This document shows positions 8,304 through 17,550 of a stretch of 64,000 nucleotides of DNA, piece by piece. Under the pieces are notes generated by a model. That model saw only the letters and a list, made by a program, of their open reading frames with translations, did no database searches and had not been told where the DNA came from. The translations under genes were made by a program, and so were the position numbers. Each line of letters begins with the position of its first letter. The first letter of the stretch is position 1. The DNA comes from Hymenobacter oligotrophus (lineage in GTDB: Bacteria > Bacteroidota > Bacteroidia > Cytophagales > Hymenobacteraceae), in contig NZ_CP032317.1 in the NCBI RefSeq assembly GCF_003574965.1, positions 3,968,001-4,032,000 on the forward strand. The letters run 5' to 3'.

Positions 8304-8556
8304 GGTACAAAAGGGTTTTGGTTTGGCCTTGTTGTACCGCTGCCCAAATCGAAAGGTTACCCACTGGAGTCAAGCGTAAGGGTACTATTGTTTAGCTTGT
8401 TACCTGTAATTTGCTGGCTCGCAAAAGCTTTGGTGCGCGCAGTGGTTGGCGCAGATGAGTCAGCCTAGGTTTAGGTGATAACAGCACGCGTTGGTACGTA
8501 GTACCAGCCAATATTGAAAGCTTCTGCGAGGGGCTTGCGGCGGGGTGTAGGCCGCA

Positions 8557-8589
8557 TTGGTAATGTTACGATAATGTTACCTACTTTTG
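8557..8589 (+). promoter_or_regulatory. Promoter TTG-N22-TACTTTTG ending five bases before an ATG
   Basis: TTG at 8557-8559 and the perfect -7 box TACTTTTG at 8582-8589. The ATG of the next gene is at 8595, so transcription probably starts at or next to the start codon. A direct repeat TAATGTTAC fills the spacer (8561-8580). Confidence 0.65.
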
Positions 8590-8594
8590 CCGGC

Positions 8595-8792
8595 ATGAGA
8601 CCCAAGCGAACATCCGAGTTGCCGCCGCGCATTCAGGGTATGCTTGATAAGCTGCTGCTTGCCGCGCTTATAGTATTGGTACTCATAAGCATGCGTTCGT
8701 GCGTGCGCAACGTAGCCGATGCCATCGGCCTAAGTACCCTTACGGCCTCCGAAAACCAGGCACGCGAACGGTCGCACCTGTCGTCGGACTAA
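8595..8792 (+). CDS. Small single-pass membrane protein, unknown function
   Basis: A 65-residue protein starting MRPKRTSELPPRIQGML, with one membrane helix KLLLAALIVLVLISM at about residues 18-32 and a short polar C-terminus. The frame stays open upstream to 8514, but the promoter box at 8582-8589 lies inside that extension and decides the start at 8595. The N-terminus before the helix is basic, so it should face the cytoplasm. I do not recognise the family. Transcription is likely leaderless. Confidence 0.55.
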   Translation: MRPKRTSELPPRIQGMLDKLLLAALIVLVLISMRSCVRNVADAIGLSTLTASENQARERSHLSSD

Positions 8793-8938
8793 GCCTCAGG
8801 CCGCTACCCTACGAAACGAGGCGGCGTTTGCTTACGCCGATGCGGTACCGATTACAGTTGGATTCGCACAACCCAAGTGCGAAATGCAATTTCATCTTGC
8901 TTCCATCACTATATTGCTTGCCTTCTATATAATTAGGC

Positions 8939-11035
8939 ATGAAGCAAGCTGTACCCTGTTGGTTGCTGTTGATGACGCTTATGGTGTTTGGCGCACCGGC
9001 GTGGGCCCAAAGCCCGCAAACGCCGGCCCTGCGACGCGCACTGGCGCAAGCCACCTCCGACACCGCCCGGGTGCTGTTGCTGGCCGATTTAAGTGCTTCG
9101 TACCGGTATTCTGATTTCGACTCGGTGCAGCACTTTGCCAAGCAAGGATTGCAATTGGCTCGGCGCATCGGCTACACCAAAGGCGAGGGGCGCTGCTTGT
9201 CGCGCATTGGCATTCTGATGGGCGAACGGGGCAACCTTCCGCAGGCCTTGCGCACCGATTTGCAGGCACTGCAACTCAACGAAGAAAGCCACGACCTGGA
9301 AGGAACCGCGCGCACGCTCAACCAAACCGGCCTGCTGTATTTTGCCCTCGACGATTTTCGCCCTTCGATTGCGTACTACTTGCGGGCCAAGCGCATCTAC
9401 GAGCAAGCCGGCGTAACCGACGACTCCCAGCTGGCCAGCGTGTTCACGAACCTAGGCGCCAGCTACGAGGGCCTGGGAATGCTCGACTCGGCCGTGTACT
9501 ACCTCAACATGGCCTACACCCGCACGCGCAATTCGCGCAACGTGCGCACCAGTTGCTGGGGCAACCCTGCGCCCTACGTGCTGCGCGAGCTGGGCTTGCT
9601 GCAGGTAGCACTGGGCCACGATGCCGCCGCCATGGCTTATTACCACCGCAGTGCCCGCGCCGCCCGCCCCGAAAACGACCGACGCAGCCTGTGTCGCACT
9701 TTTCAGTACCTGGCCGAGCTGTACAAGCAACGCCAGCAAACCGATTCCAGCATTTACTACGCCCGCCAAGCCCTGGTTGTGGGGCAGTCGTTGCCGTTTG
9801 TGGTGGGCGTGGCGCGCACCAGTTCGTTGCTGGCCGATGCCTTTGAGGCCCGTGGCCAGCGCGACAGCACCCTGAAGTACCTGTGCATCAAGCAGCAGGC
9901 CGAAGATAGCCTTTACAACCCCCAGCGTATTAAACAGCTTGATGCCATTGGTTTTGCCGAGCAACAACGCTTGCGCACCCTGGAGCATGAGCGCCAGCAT
10001 TACCGCCAGCAAGGGCGCACCTATGCCATGCTTACGGGTCTGGGCGCCCTTGGGCTGCTGGCCTTGCTGCAGTGGCGCAACATCCGGCGGCAGCGCAGCA
10101 CCAACGCGCGCCTCAGCGTGCTCAACCGCCAGGTAACTCAGCAGAAGGAGGAGCTCACCAACCAACGCGACCAGCTGGGCACCATGCTGCACGAGCTGAA
10201 AACCACGCAAAGCCAATTGGTAATGCGCGAAAAAATGGCCTCGCTGGGCGAGCTAATGGCCGGCGTGGCCTTTGAAGTGCAGGTGCCCATGAAGCAAATC
10301 CGGAACCTGGCGGGCGTAAATCAGCAGCTGCTGGCCGAGTTGAAAGCCGAGCTAACGCAGCTGCCCGTGGCGCACCACGAGCTGGCGCACCTCTACGACC
10401 CGCTCAACGCCCTAGGTCTCAACCACGCCAAAACGGAGCAGGCCAGCCAACGGGCCGATTCTATTGTGCGCGGCATGCTGGAGTACGCGAGCAGCAGCCC
10501 GGCGCCGCGCCAACTCACCGAGCTTAATACCTTCGTGGAAGACTACCTCCGCCTGACGTACCACGACGTCCGCGTCAAAAACAAAAACTTTCATGCCGCG
10601 CTGCTGCCCCGGCTCGATGCGGCCGCTGGCAGCCTAAGCGTGGTGCGCCACGACCTAGGGCGCGTGCTGATTTCGTTGTTTACGCACGCTTTCAACGCTG
10701 TGCAGCAGCGCTTGCTGCTGGCCGAAGAGGAGTTCGTGCCGCAGGTGATGGTAAGTACGCTCCGCACCGAGGAACACGTGGAAATCCGCATCCGCGACAA
10801 CGGTATGGGCTTGCCCGAAGCGGCGCAAGCGGCCGTGTTCGAGCGGTTTCTGGCGCCCGCAGCCGCCACCGAGCACGCCAACTTAAGCCTTTCGCTGAGC
10901 CACGATTTGATCGTGCACGGCCACCAGGGCACCCTCACCATCAGCAGCGAAGAGGGCCACGGCACCGATTACTTGGTTACGCTGCCCTTGCACGTGCACA
11001 AGCAGCCCACCGACCTAGGGGTAGCGTACGCCTAA
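8939..11035 (+). CDS. TPR histidine-kinase-like protein without its catalytic residues (pseudokinase)
   Basis: The protein has 698 residues: signal peptide (1-23, GAPAWAQ), TPR-type helical repeats (about 30-335), one membrane helix (about 361-381), a coiled coil (385-435) and a C-terminal region that aligns with the DHp and ATPase domains of Bacteroidota TPR histidine kinases. The H-box reads ASLGELMAGVAFEVQVP, where the family has ...AGIAHEIQNP: the phosphoacceptor His is Phe445. The N-box reads SLFTHAFNAV instead of NLFNNAFYAV, so the Mg-binding Asn is lost. The G1 box keeps RDNGMGLP, but the G2 glycines are replaced (HANLSLSLS for GTGLGLSLS). The reading frame is intact over its whole length and the fold core is conserved. 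It is most likely a sensor that works without autophosphorylation. No response regulator lies next to it. Confidence 0.85.
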   Translation: MKQAVPCWLLLMTLMVFGAPAWAQSPQTPALRRALAQATSDTARVLLLADLSASYRYSDFDSVQHFAKQGLQLARRIGYTKGEGRCLSRIGILMGERGNLPQALRTDLQALQLNEESHDLEGTARTLNQTGLLYFALDDFRPSIAYYLRAKRIYEQAGVTDDSQLASVFTNLGASYEGLGMLDSAVYYLNMAYTRTRNSRNVRTSCWGNPAPYVLRELGLLQVALGHDAAAMAYYHRSARAARPENDRRSLCRTFQYLAELYKQRQQTDSSIYYARQALVVGQSLPFVVGVARTSSLLADAFEARGQRDSTLKYLCIKQQAEDSLYNPQRIKQLDAIGFAEQQRLRTLEHERQHYRQQGRTYAMLTGLGALGLLALLQWRNIRRQRSTNARLSVLNRQVTQQKEELTNQRDQLGTMLHELKTTQSQLVMREKMASLGELMAGVAFEVQVPMKQIRNLAGVNQQLLAELKAELTQLPVAHHELAHLYDPLNALGLNHAKTEQASQRADSIVRGMLEYASSSPAPRQLTELNTFVEDYLRLTYHDVRVKNKNFHAALLPRLDAAAGSLSVVRHDLGRVLISLFTHAFNAVQQRLLLAEEEFVPQVMVSTLRTEEHVEIRIRDNGMGLPEAAQAAVFERFLAPAAATEHANLSLSLSHDLIVHGHQGTLTISSEEGHGTDYLVTLPLHVHKQPTDLGVAYA

Positions 11036-11111
11036 GCGCTGCCGATGCACCCGCGCAGCCAGCCGCGCAGAACCGATTACCCCAGAAACGCAGAAGGATA
11101 GGCACAAAACA

Positions 11112-11144
11112 AAAACGCCCTCGGCGCGGTGCCAAGGGCGTTTT
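11112..11144. terminator. Bidirectional terminator between the kinase-like gene and tRNA-Arg
   Basis: A 14-bp stem (11112-11125 with 11131-11144) with one G-U type difference. Runs of A on the left and T on the right serve both the rightward gene and the leftward tRNA. Confidence 0.75.
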
Positions 11145-11147
11145 CTG

Positions 11148-11221
11148 TGGTCGCGTAGGGAGTCGAACCCCAAACCTCCTGATTCGTAGTCAGGTGCTCT
11201 ATCCAGTTGAGCTACGCGACC
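11148..11221 (-). tRNA. tRNA-Arg (anticodon ACG)
   Basis: The 74-base cloverleaf reads 5' GGTCGCGTAGCTCAACTGGA on the minus strand. The acceptor stem GGTCGCG pairs with CGCGACC. The anticodon arm has stem CCTGA/TCAGG and loop CTACGAA, with anticodon ACG for CGU-type Arg codons (A34 normally becomes inosine). The T arm contains GGTTCGA. The discriminator is A and the CCA end is not encoded. A promoter lies 20 bases upstream and a terminator directly behind. Confidence 0.97.
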
Positions 11222-11240
11222 GTTTTTTGTTTTGGTGCTG

Positions 11241-11272
11241 CAAAGATAGGTCGTCTTTTTCGGCATCTGCAA
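11241..11272 (-). promoter_or_regulatory. tRNA promoter (TTG-N21-TATCTTTG)
   Basis: On the minus strand TTG (11270-11272) and a perfect -7 box TATCTTTG (11241-11248) stand 21 bases apart, about 20 bases before the mature tRNA 5' end. Confidence 0.7.
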
Positions 11273-11329
11273 GTGTTACGCGAATATTTCCGGGCGGAGG
11301 GCTTTGCGGCAACGGCAAGCAGCTGAAAG

Positions 11330-12043
11330 TCAGGCCGAATTTTTTTGCGTTTTTTTCAGGGCGCGTTTCAAGGCGCGGTCGAAAAGCCAGTACAGGCCAA
11401 ACACCGATACGGCAATGAGGCCGGCCACAAGCAGCTTGCCGGCCGTGCCGCTGTCGGGGTCGCGTACCAGGGCCACCACATCCTGGGCTTTGGTGCCGAG
11501 CCAGTAGAAAAACATGCTGCGCGGGAGCATGCCCAGCACCGAGGCCGACAAAAATCGTTTCTTCTCGACGCGCATTACCGTGAGCACAAACGTCATGAGG
11601 GCAAACGGCAGCACTGGCGAGATGCGCGTAAGCAAAATCAGTTGCCAGCTTTCGTGCTTCAGCTCCTGCATCACGGCGTCGGCTTTCGGAAAGTGGTGCA
11701 GAAAGCGCATCATCTTGCCGTGGTCGAGGCGAGAGGCCACGGTGTAGCCCACCATGGCCGCCAGCATGTAGCTCAGCACCATGCCCGGAAAGCCCCACCA
11801 ACCTAGGTAAAACCCCGTGACCAAAGCCACAAAGGTGGTTGGCGTAAGGGCAAACGCCATGGTAAAGGCAATTACGGCGAAGTACAGCAGGATTTGCCAG
11901 GCCGTGAGGTGCTGCAGCAGTTGCTGGTTTTGGTAAAGCACCCACGAAAGCGACGAGCTGCCCACTACCGGCAAGGCCACCAGCAGCCCCATCGAAAATA
12001 AAGTGGAAAAGTTGGTGCGGAGCAGTTCGCGGAAGATGCGCAT
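11330..12043 (-). CDS. TVP38/TMEM64 family (VTT domain) membrane protein
   Basis: A 237-residue protein with about five membrane helices. The family signature is visible as the re-entrant-like segment FALTPTTFVALVTGFYLGWW and the later RISPVLPFALMTFVLTVMRV with its conserved Arg and Pro. The VTT fold is related to DedA proteins and is thought to move or scramble lipids across the inner membrane; the substrate here is unknown. The C-terminus is strongly basic (LKRALKKTQKN). The longer overlapping frame on the same strand up to 12320 is only a shadow. Upstream lies a small open frame followed by a hairpin (12058-12142), which may control this gene. Confidence 0.85.
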   Translation of the reverse strand: MRIFRELLRTNFSTLFSMGLLVALPVVGSSSLSWVLYQNQQLLQHLTAWQILLYFAVIAFTMAFALTPTTFVALVTGFYLGWWGFPGMVLSYMLAAMVGYTVASRLDHGKMMRFLHHFPKADAVMQELKHESWQLILLTRISPVLPFALMTFVLTVMRVEKKRFLSASVLGMLPRSMFFYWLGTKAQDVVALVRDPDSGTAGKLLVAGLIAVSVFGLYWLFDRALKRALKKTQKNSA

Positions 12044-12057
12044 AGGCCACTAATAAA

Positions 12058-12089
12058 AGCACGGACCGGGGTGCTGGCCGGTCCGTGCT
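12058..12089 (-). terminator. Hairpin with T-run in the leader of the TVP38 gene
   Basis: A 12-bp perfect stem (12058-12069 with 12078-12089), followed on the minus strand by TTTTATTA. It lies only 14 bases before the start codon at 12043 and after no complete annotated gene, so it resembles an attenuator. Confidence 0.55.
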
Positions 12090-12142
12090 CAACAAAACGT
12101 AATCAACTGAAAAAAGTCGAGGCGCACGGGTTTGCCTGGCAT
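12089..12142 (-). CDS. Possible 17-residue leader peptide
   Basis: ATG at 12140-12142 opens a 17-codon frame, MPGKPVRLDFFQLITFC, whose TGA overlaps the base of the hairpin at 12058-12089. Position between a regulatory-looking hairpin and the upstream region suggests a leader peptide that could couple translation to transcription of the membrane protein gene. No amino acid is repeated in a run that would point to a specific attenuation signal. It may be chance. Confidence 0.3.
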   Translation of the reverse strand: MPGKPVRLDFFQLITFC

Positions 12143-12265
12143 GCTGCCGGTGCTGGCTTCGGCACGGGCCGGTTGCGCGCCGCGAAAGTAGCCAAATTGC
12201 ACAGCGGCGTTGGCGGGCGAGGGTAGTGGAGCTGGATGCGCCCACGGGGCGTTTTGCGGGTCTGT

Positions 12266-12273
12266 TATCTTTG
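12266..12273 (+). promoter_or_regulatory. -7 box TATCTTTG for the GT-C-like gene
   Basis: Perfect TAnnTTTG, 46 bases before the ATG at 12319. No properly spaced -33 element was seen. Confidence 0.5.
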
Positions 12274-12318
12274 CCGGTGGGTGCGCCGCGTTGCATCCAC
12301 TTATTCGTACTGGGTATC

Positions 12319-13626
12319 ATGTTTTCAACGCAACAGAAGGCGCTATTCCTGCTTTTCTACATACTGCTGATGTTGGCGGTGCCGCACGCCGGGTTCAAGG
12401 GCGATGTGGATTGCTGGGCGCGCTGGTCGGATAACATCCTGAAGGAAGGACTGCCCAACCTCTACCAGTACCCCGATGTCAACTACAACCCCCTGTACCC
12501 CTACGTGCTGTGGGCGTATTCCAAGCTGATGGGCACGCATGAGAAAATCATGCACTACCCCAACGCGCTGAAATACTTTACGCTGCTGTTCGATTTTGCC
12601 GGCGCGTTTGCGGCCGTGTCGTTGGTGAAGGGGCAAGAGCGGCGGTTCATGCTGGCGCTGTTGCTGCTGTTCAACGCGGGGTACATGTACAACACCTTGG
12701 TGTGGGAGCAGATCGATGCCATTTACACCTTTTTCGGTTTTGTGGCCGTGCTGCTAGCCCTGCGAGGCAATACCATTTTCAGCGTGGTGTGCTTCCTGCT
12801 GGCCCTGAATACCAAAGCCCAGGCTATTATTTTTCTGCCGCCGTTGCTGCTGCTTTGGCTGCCGCAGTGGCTGCGCGCCGCGCGCCGGCAAGTGGTGCCG
12901 GCATTGGGCATTGCGGTGGCGCTGCAGGTGCTTATCCTGACGCCGTTCATTTGGTTCGGGAGCATAAACTACGGCCCGCGCATCGCCTACATCAACCTGC
13001 ACGCCGCCGATATGTACCCGCATTTGTACATGGGCGCCTGTAACTTATGGACGATCATCGCGCCCGACAGCCCGCTGAAGGTAGTGGAAAACTGGACCGA
13101 CCTGGCCGTGGCGCACGGCCTTACGTACCGCCAGTGGGGCATGCTGATGTTCATGGGGGCCTCGGCGGTGGCGCTGTTGCCGTTGCTGGTACTGGCTTGG
13201 CGCAGTTGGCGCGCCAACCGGCGACCCGAGCGCGCGGAGCTGGCGTTGGTGCTGCTTAGCTTCGGCATCATACCGCTGCTGGCTACCTACTTCAACACCC
13301 AAATGCACGAGCGGTACTGGCACCCGGCCGTGCTGTTTTTGGCGGCGTACGGTTTTCTCACGCGCCGGTACTGGCTGTACGTGCTGCTTTCGGCGGCGTA
13401 CTTTCTGCAGCTCGAAACCATTATGCAGTACCTGAAACTCAAAAAGTACACGGTGCTGCTGTTCGATAAGTACTTTATTGCCGGCCTGTTTACGCTGCTG
13501 GTACTGGGGGCTATGGTTGAGCTGTATTGGCAAGCCCTGCGCACGTTGCGCGCCGCCGCGCCGCCCGCCGCTACCGATGCCACCACCCCGGGTGCACCGG
13601 TGCTGGCCACGCCTTCGTTTACTTAA
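12319..13626 (+). CDS. Polytopic membrane protein, GT-C glycosyltransferase-like
   Basis: The protein has 435 residues from the ATG at 12319 (MFSTQQKALFLLFYILLML); the frame is open upstream but the promoter box at 12266-12273 lies inside that part. About ten membrane helices are visible. The first periplasmic loop carries KGDVDCWARWSDNILKEG, with the acidic pair D-x-D typical of the first loop of GT-C glycosyltransferases, followed by YNPLYPYVLW. Such enzymes use polyprenyl-phosphate sugars on the periplasmic face. Another clear signature is NTQMHERYWHPAVLF in a later loop, resembling the HERY motif of mannosyltransferase-like proteins. Sugar and acceptor cannot be told from the sequence. 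It is followed by a terminator at 13678-13709. Confidence 0.72.
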   Translation: MFSTQQKALFLLFYILLMLAVPHAGFKGDVDCWARWSDNILKEGLPNLYQYPDVNYNPLYPYVLWAYSKLMGTHEKIMHYPNALKYFTLLFDFAGAFAAVSLVKGQERRFMLALLLLFNAGYMYNTLVWEQIDAIYTFFGFVAVLLALRGNTIFSVVCFLLALNTKAQAIIFLPPLLLLWLPQWLRAARRQVVPALGIAVALQVLILTPFIWFGSINYGPRIAYINLHAADMYPHLYMGACNLWTIIAPDSPLKVVENWTDLAVAHGLTYRQWGMLMFMGASAVALLPLLVLAWRSWRANRRPERAELALVLLSFGIIPLLATYFNTQMHERYWHPAVLFLAAYGFLTRRYWLYVLLSAAYFLQLETIMQYLKLKKYTVLLFDKYFIAGLFTLLVLGAMVELYWQALRTLRAAAPPAATDATTPGAPVLATPSFT

Positions 13627-13677
13627 ACCTAGGGCCCTCGGGCCAACGAGCCGTACCGAAACGTACTAGAATAAGCG

Positions 13678-13709
13678 CAGCAGGCCCGCAACGCGTTGCG
13701 GACCTGCTG
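13678..13709 (+). terminator. Intrinsic terminator
   Basis: A 14-bp stem with one G-U type difference (13678-13691 with 13696-13709), followed by TTTGG. Confidence 0.65.
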
Positions 13710-13780
13710 TTTGGCAAACGGGGTCCGGGCACCTAGGCGTTGTCGGCAACGGCGGCTCCTGCGTTTAAGGTTGTCTGGTT

Positions 13781-13788
13781 TAACTTTG
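13781..13788 (+). promoter_or_regulatory. -7 box TAACTTTG for the transsulfuration gene
   Basis: Perfect TAnnTTTG, 42 bases before the ATG at 13831. Confidence 0.55.
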
Positions 13789-13830
13789 ACGGGCCGCAGC
13801 CCCGCGGCCCTGTATCTGCAGCACTAGCGC

Positions 13831-14970
13831 ATGAAATTCGGAACGAAAGCCATCCACGCCGGCGTGCACCCCGACCCAACCACGGGGGCCATCATGACGC
13901 CGATTTACCAAACCTCGACCTACGTGCAACGCTCGCCCGGCGACCACAAAGGGTTTGAGTACTCCCGCACGCACAACCCCACCCGCACGCAACTGCAGGA
14001 TGCTCTGGCTGCGCTCGAGAACGGCCAGCACGGCTTGTGCTTTGCCACCGGCATGGCCGCCATCGATGCGATAGTGAAGCTGCTGGAGCCCGGCGACGAA
14101 GTAGTAGCCACCAACGACCTGTACGGCGGCTCGTACCGCATCTTCACCAAAATTTTCGCCAAGTACGGCTTGGTGTTCAAGTTCGTGCCGATGCACGACG
14201 TACAGGCCGTGCGCGCCGCCATGACGGAGCGCACCAAGCTGGTATGGGCCGAAACCCCCACCAACCCGCTGCTGCACATCATCGACATCAAGGCCATGGC
14301 CGAGGTGGCGCACGAGTTCGGCGCGTTGCTGGTGGTGGATAACACCTTTGCCACCCCGTACCTGCAAACTCCCCTCGACCTAGGCGCCGACGTGGTGATG
14401 CACTCGCTCACGAAATACATGGGCGGCCACTCCGACGTGGTAATGGGCGCCCTGATCGTGAAAGACGACGAGCTGCACCAGCGCCTGGCCTTTATCCAGA
14501 ACGCCTCGGGTGGCACGCCCGGCCCGCAAGATTGCTTTTTGGTCTTGCGTGGCCTGAAAACCCTGCACGTGCGCATGCAGCGCCACTGCGAAAACGGCCG
14601 CGCCGTGGCCGAGTTTCTGCGGCAGCACCCGCGCGTGGGGCAGGTGTACTGGCCTGGCCTGGAGTCGCACCCCAACCACCAGGTGGCCCGCCAGCAAATG
14701 CGCGATTTCGGCGGCATGATTTCCTTCGTGCTGAAGGATGATAAAGTGGAGGATGCCGTACGGGTGCTCGAAAAATTCCAGCTGTTTTCGCTGGCCGAGA
14801 GCCTAGGTGGCGTAGAGAGCCTGAGCGGCCACCCCGCCACCATGACGCACGCCAGCATCCCGGCCGAAGAGCGTCGCAAAGCCGGCCTGTCCGATTCGCT
14901 GATTCGCCTGTCGGTAGGCATCGAAGACGCCGAAGACTTGATTGAAGACCTAGCCCAAGCCTTGGACTAG
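13831..14970 (+). CDS. Cystathionine gamma-synthase / gamma-lyase (PLP-dependent)
   Basis: The protein has 379 residues, full length for the Cys/Met metabolism PLP family. It shows the early YSRTHNPTRTQLQ motif, the cofactor-stacking region SGMAA-like ATGMAAIDAI, the conserved D in VVDNTFATPYLQ, and the Schiff-base lysine K195 in HSLTKYMGGHSDVVMG. The C-terminal SLGGVESLSGHPATMTHAS is the substrate-binding stretch of the family. It either joins an activated homoserine to cysteine or splits cystathionine; sequence alone does not separate synthase from lyase. It has its own promoter and a strong terminator, so it is monocistronic. Confidence 0.92.
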   Translation: MKFGTKAIHAGVHPDPTTGAIMTPIYQTSTYVQRSPGDHKGFEYSRTHNPTRTQLQDALAALENGQHGLCFATGMAAIDAIVKLLEPGDEVVATNDLYGGSYRIFTKIFAKYGLVFKFVPMHDVQAVRAAMTERTKLVWAETPTNPLLHIIDIKAMAEVAHEFGALLVVDNTFATPYLQTPLDLGADVVMHSLTKYMGGHSDVVMGALIVKDDELHQRLAFIQNASGGTPGPQDCFLVLRGLKTLHVRMQRHCENGRAVAEFLRQHPRVGQVYWPGLESHPNHQVARQQMRDFGGMISFVLKDDKVEDAVRVLEKFQLFSLAESLGGVESLSGHPATMTHASIPAEERRKAGLSDSLIRLSVGIEDAEDLIEDLAQALD

Positions 14971-15009
14971 CCCCAGGTGCTGCGAGCTGATAAGCTCGCA
15001 GACAGCAAC

Positions 15010-15044
15010 AAAAAGCCGATGCTCGCTCCGAGCATCGGCTTTTT
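15010..15044. terminator. Bidirectional terminator, 16-bp perfect stem
   Basis: Arms 15010-15025 and 15029-15044 with loop CTC and an A5/T5 pair at the base. It separates the convergent PLP-enzyme and OmpA lipoprotein genes. Confidence 0.9.
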
Positions 15045-15060
15045 GCTTTTCGGCGGACCG

Positions 15061-16071
15061 CTACTTGGCCGGCGTCGAGTTCGACTCGAGCATTTGAAAC
15101 AGCTCGTCGAGCTTGGGCGTGAGGATAATTTCGGTGCGGCGGTTCAGGGCCTTGTTTTGGGGCGAGTCGTTTTTGGCTACGGGCACGTACTGCGAACGAC
15201 CCGAGGCGGTTACGCGCTCCGGCTGCACGCCGCCTACGGTTAGCAGGCGAGCAATTTCGGTAGCGCGGAGGGCCGAAAGGTCCCAGTTATCGGCCATGCC
15301 GGCGGTGCCTTTCAGGATAGGTACGTTGTCGGTGTGGCCTTCCACTACCACGTTCACGTCGCGCTGCTCTTTCAGCACGCCGGCCAGCTTGGTAAGCGCC
15401 TCTTGGCCCTTCGGATCGACTTTGGTAGAACCCGACTTAAATAGGAGTTGCTCCGATAGCGACACGTACACCTTGCCGTCTTTTACTTGCACCTGCAAGT
15501 CGCTTGCCTTGAACGAGAGCAAAGCGTTGCTCACTTTGGCTTTAAGCGCGTTTACGGCCGCATCCTTCTCCGCCAAGGCTTTTTCCAATTCGGCCAGCTT
15601 CGCCTCGCGCGACTTCACATCGGCGGCCAGTTTGTCGATTTCGTTGCGGCTCTTGTTGAGGTTGTTGGCTAGGTCGCCCAGCTCGGCTTCGCGGCGGGCC
15701 AGGTCTTGCGCTACTTTTTGGTAATCGGCGTTTTTGTTGGCCAGTACCTTCTCGTTGTTTTTTAGCAGCTTGTCGTAGGTGTCGCTCAGCTCGCGGTACA
15801 AGCCCTGGGTGCGGCGCAAAATGGTGCCGGTTTGGGCCGAGTCGTTTACGAGGCGCTTGTTTTCGAGGCGCAACGCGCTCAGTTCTTCGTTGGCTTTTTT
15901 CAGCTCGGCTACGGCTTCGCGGGCCTGGCGCTCGGCCGATTCGCGGGCTTGTTCGGTGGCCTCGTGGCGGGCCTTCAGGTCGTCAAACTTTTTGGAGGCC
16001 ACGCAGCCGGGCAGCGCCGTGCTGGCTACCACAAAGGCCGCCAGCAGCAGGGGGGAGGTTGACTTCTTCAC
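15061..16071 (-). CDS. OmpA-family peptidoglycan-binding lipoprotein with coiled-coil stalk
   Basis: Start chosen at the GTG at 16071, giving MKKSTSPLLLAAFVVASTAL and the lipobox LPGC directly after; the longer frame to 16113 would spoil the lipoprotein signal. The mature chain has a long alpha-helical coiled coil (about residues 30-190), with many Ala/Glu/Lys heptads such as ESAERQAREAVAELKKAN. The C-terminal OmpA domain (about 200-325) contains NVVVEGHTDNVPI and NRRTEIILTP, which hold the diaminopimelate-binding Asp and Arg. It should be anchored in the outer membrane (or inner membrane) by lipid and span to the peptidoglycan. GTG as start codon is unusual here. Confidence 0.88.
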   Translation of the reverse strand: MKKSTSPLLLAAFVVASTALPGCVASKKFDDLKARHEATEQARESAERQAREAVAELKKANEELSALRLENKRLVNDSAQTGTILRRTQGLYRELSDTYDKLLKNNEKVLANKNADYQKVAQDLARREAELGDLANNLNKSRNEIDKLAADVKSREAKLAELEKALAEKDAAVNALKAKVSNALLSFKASDLQVQVKDGKVYVSLSEQLLFKSGSTKVDPKGQEALTKLAGVLKEQRDVNVVVEGHTDNVPILKGTAGMADNWDLSALRATEIARLLTVGGVQPERVTASGRSQYVPVAKNDSPQNKALNRRTEIILTPKLDELFQMLESNSTPAK

Positions 16072-16288
16072 AGACAAAATTGGGCAAAACACGTGGGCTA
16101 GCAAGCCGCACATACGGCCGTGGCAAGGTAACCTTTTAGCGGCAGCCGGCTTTCATGCAAGGCACTAATTAATGCGCTCAGCAGGTGCCCGAGGCCACGC
16201 CGCCGCCGCCCACCTAGGGTTTGGCGGGGCGCCGGCCAGCGGCCGAACGTACGTTAGCTTTTGGGACTTTCAGAACGGATTTACCCTA

Positions 16289-16296
16289 TATATTTG
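16289..16296 (+). promoter_or_regulatory. -7 box TATATTTG for fbaB
   Basis: Perfect TAnnTTTG, 44 bases before the ATG. A TTTG at 16260-16263 is 25 bases upstream, slightly long for a -33 element. Confidence 0.55.
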
Positions 16297-16340
16297 CCGC
16301 ATCGTTCTATTTCCCTTCCCACCCTTTTTAGTCAGTTTAA

Positions 16341-17393
<1,053 letters not shown>

Positions 17394-17400
17394 GTTTTTT

Positions 17401-17542
17401 AAGCCAATAGCTGCTGGCTGTTAGCTGTTAGCTTTCTTTGCAGAAAGAAAGCGACGCTGGCAGCCAGCAGTTTGCTTTGTTTGCGCAACTTAAAAGAGCA
17501 GTTTCAATAAGCTAGCAGCCAGCAGCTGATAGCTAATAGCTT
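17401..17542. repeat. Inverted heptamer-type repeat between fbaB and accD
   Basis: The 32-base stretches 17401-17432 and 17511-17542 are near inverted copies, each made of variants of a seven-base unit (TTAGCTG/TAGCAGC). Between them lies a hairpin (17431-17452). A related single tract sits at 55961-56005. These look like short tandemly repeated repetitive sequences. Confidence 0.65.
17431..17452 (+). terminator. Small hairpin inside the repeat, possible fbaB terminator
   Basis: A 9-bp perfect stem (17431-17439 with 17444-17452) with loop GCAG and no T-run. Confidence 0.4.
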
Positions 17543-17550
17543 ACGACACA

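Noticed and set aside
7893-8468. Frame opposite the RGG-rich gene, full of Val and Ala
   Set aside because: Its composition follows directly from the reverse complement of Gly/Ser/Arg-rich codons.
11199-12320. 373-codon minus-strand frame covering tRNA-Arg and the TVP38 gene
   Set aside because: It runs across a tRNA and is out of frame with the recognisable membrane protein.
13920-14921. 333-codon minus-strand frame opposite the PLP enzyme
   Set aside because: Antisense shadow with Arg/Ser/Cys-rich composition.
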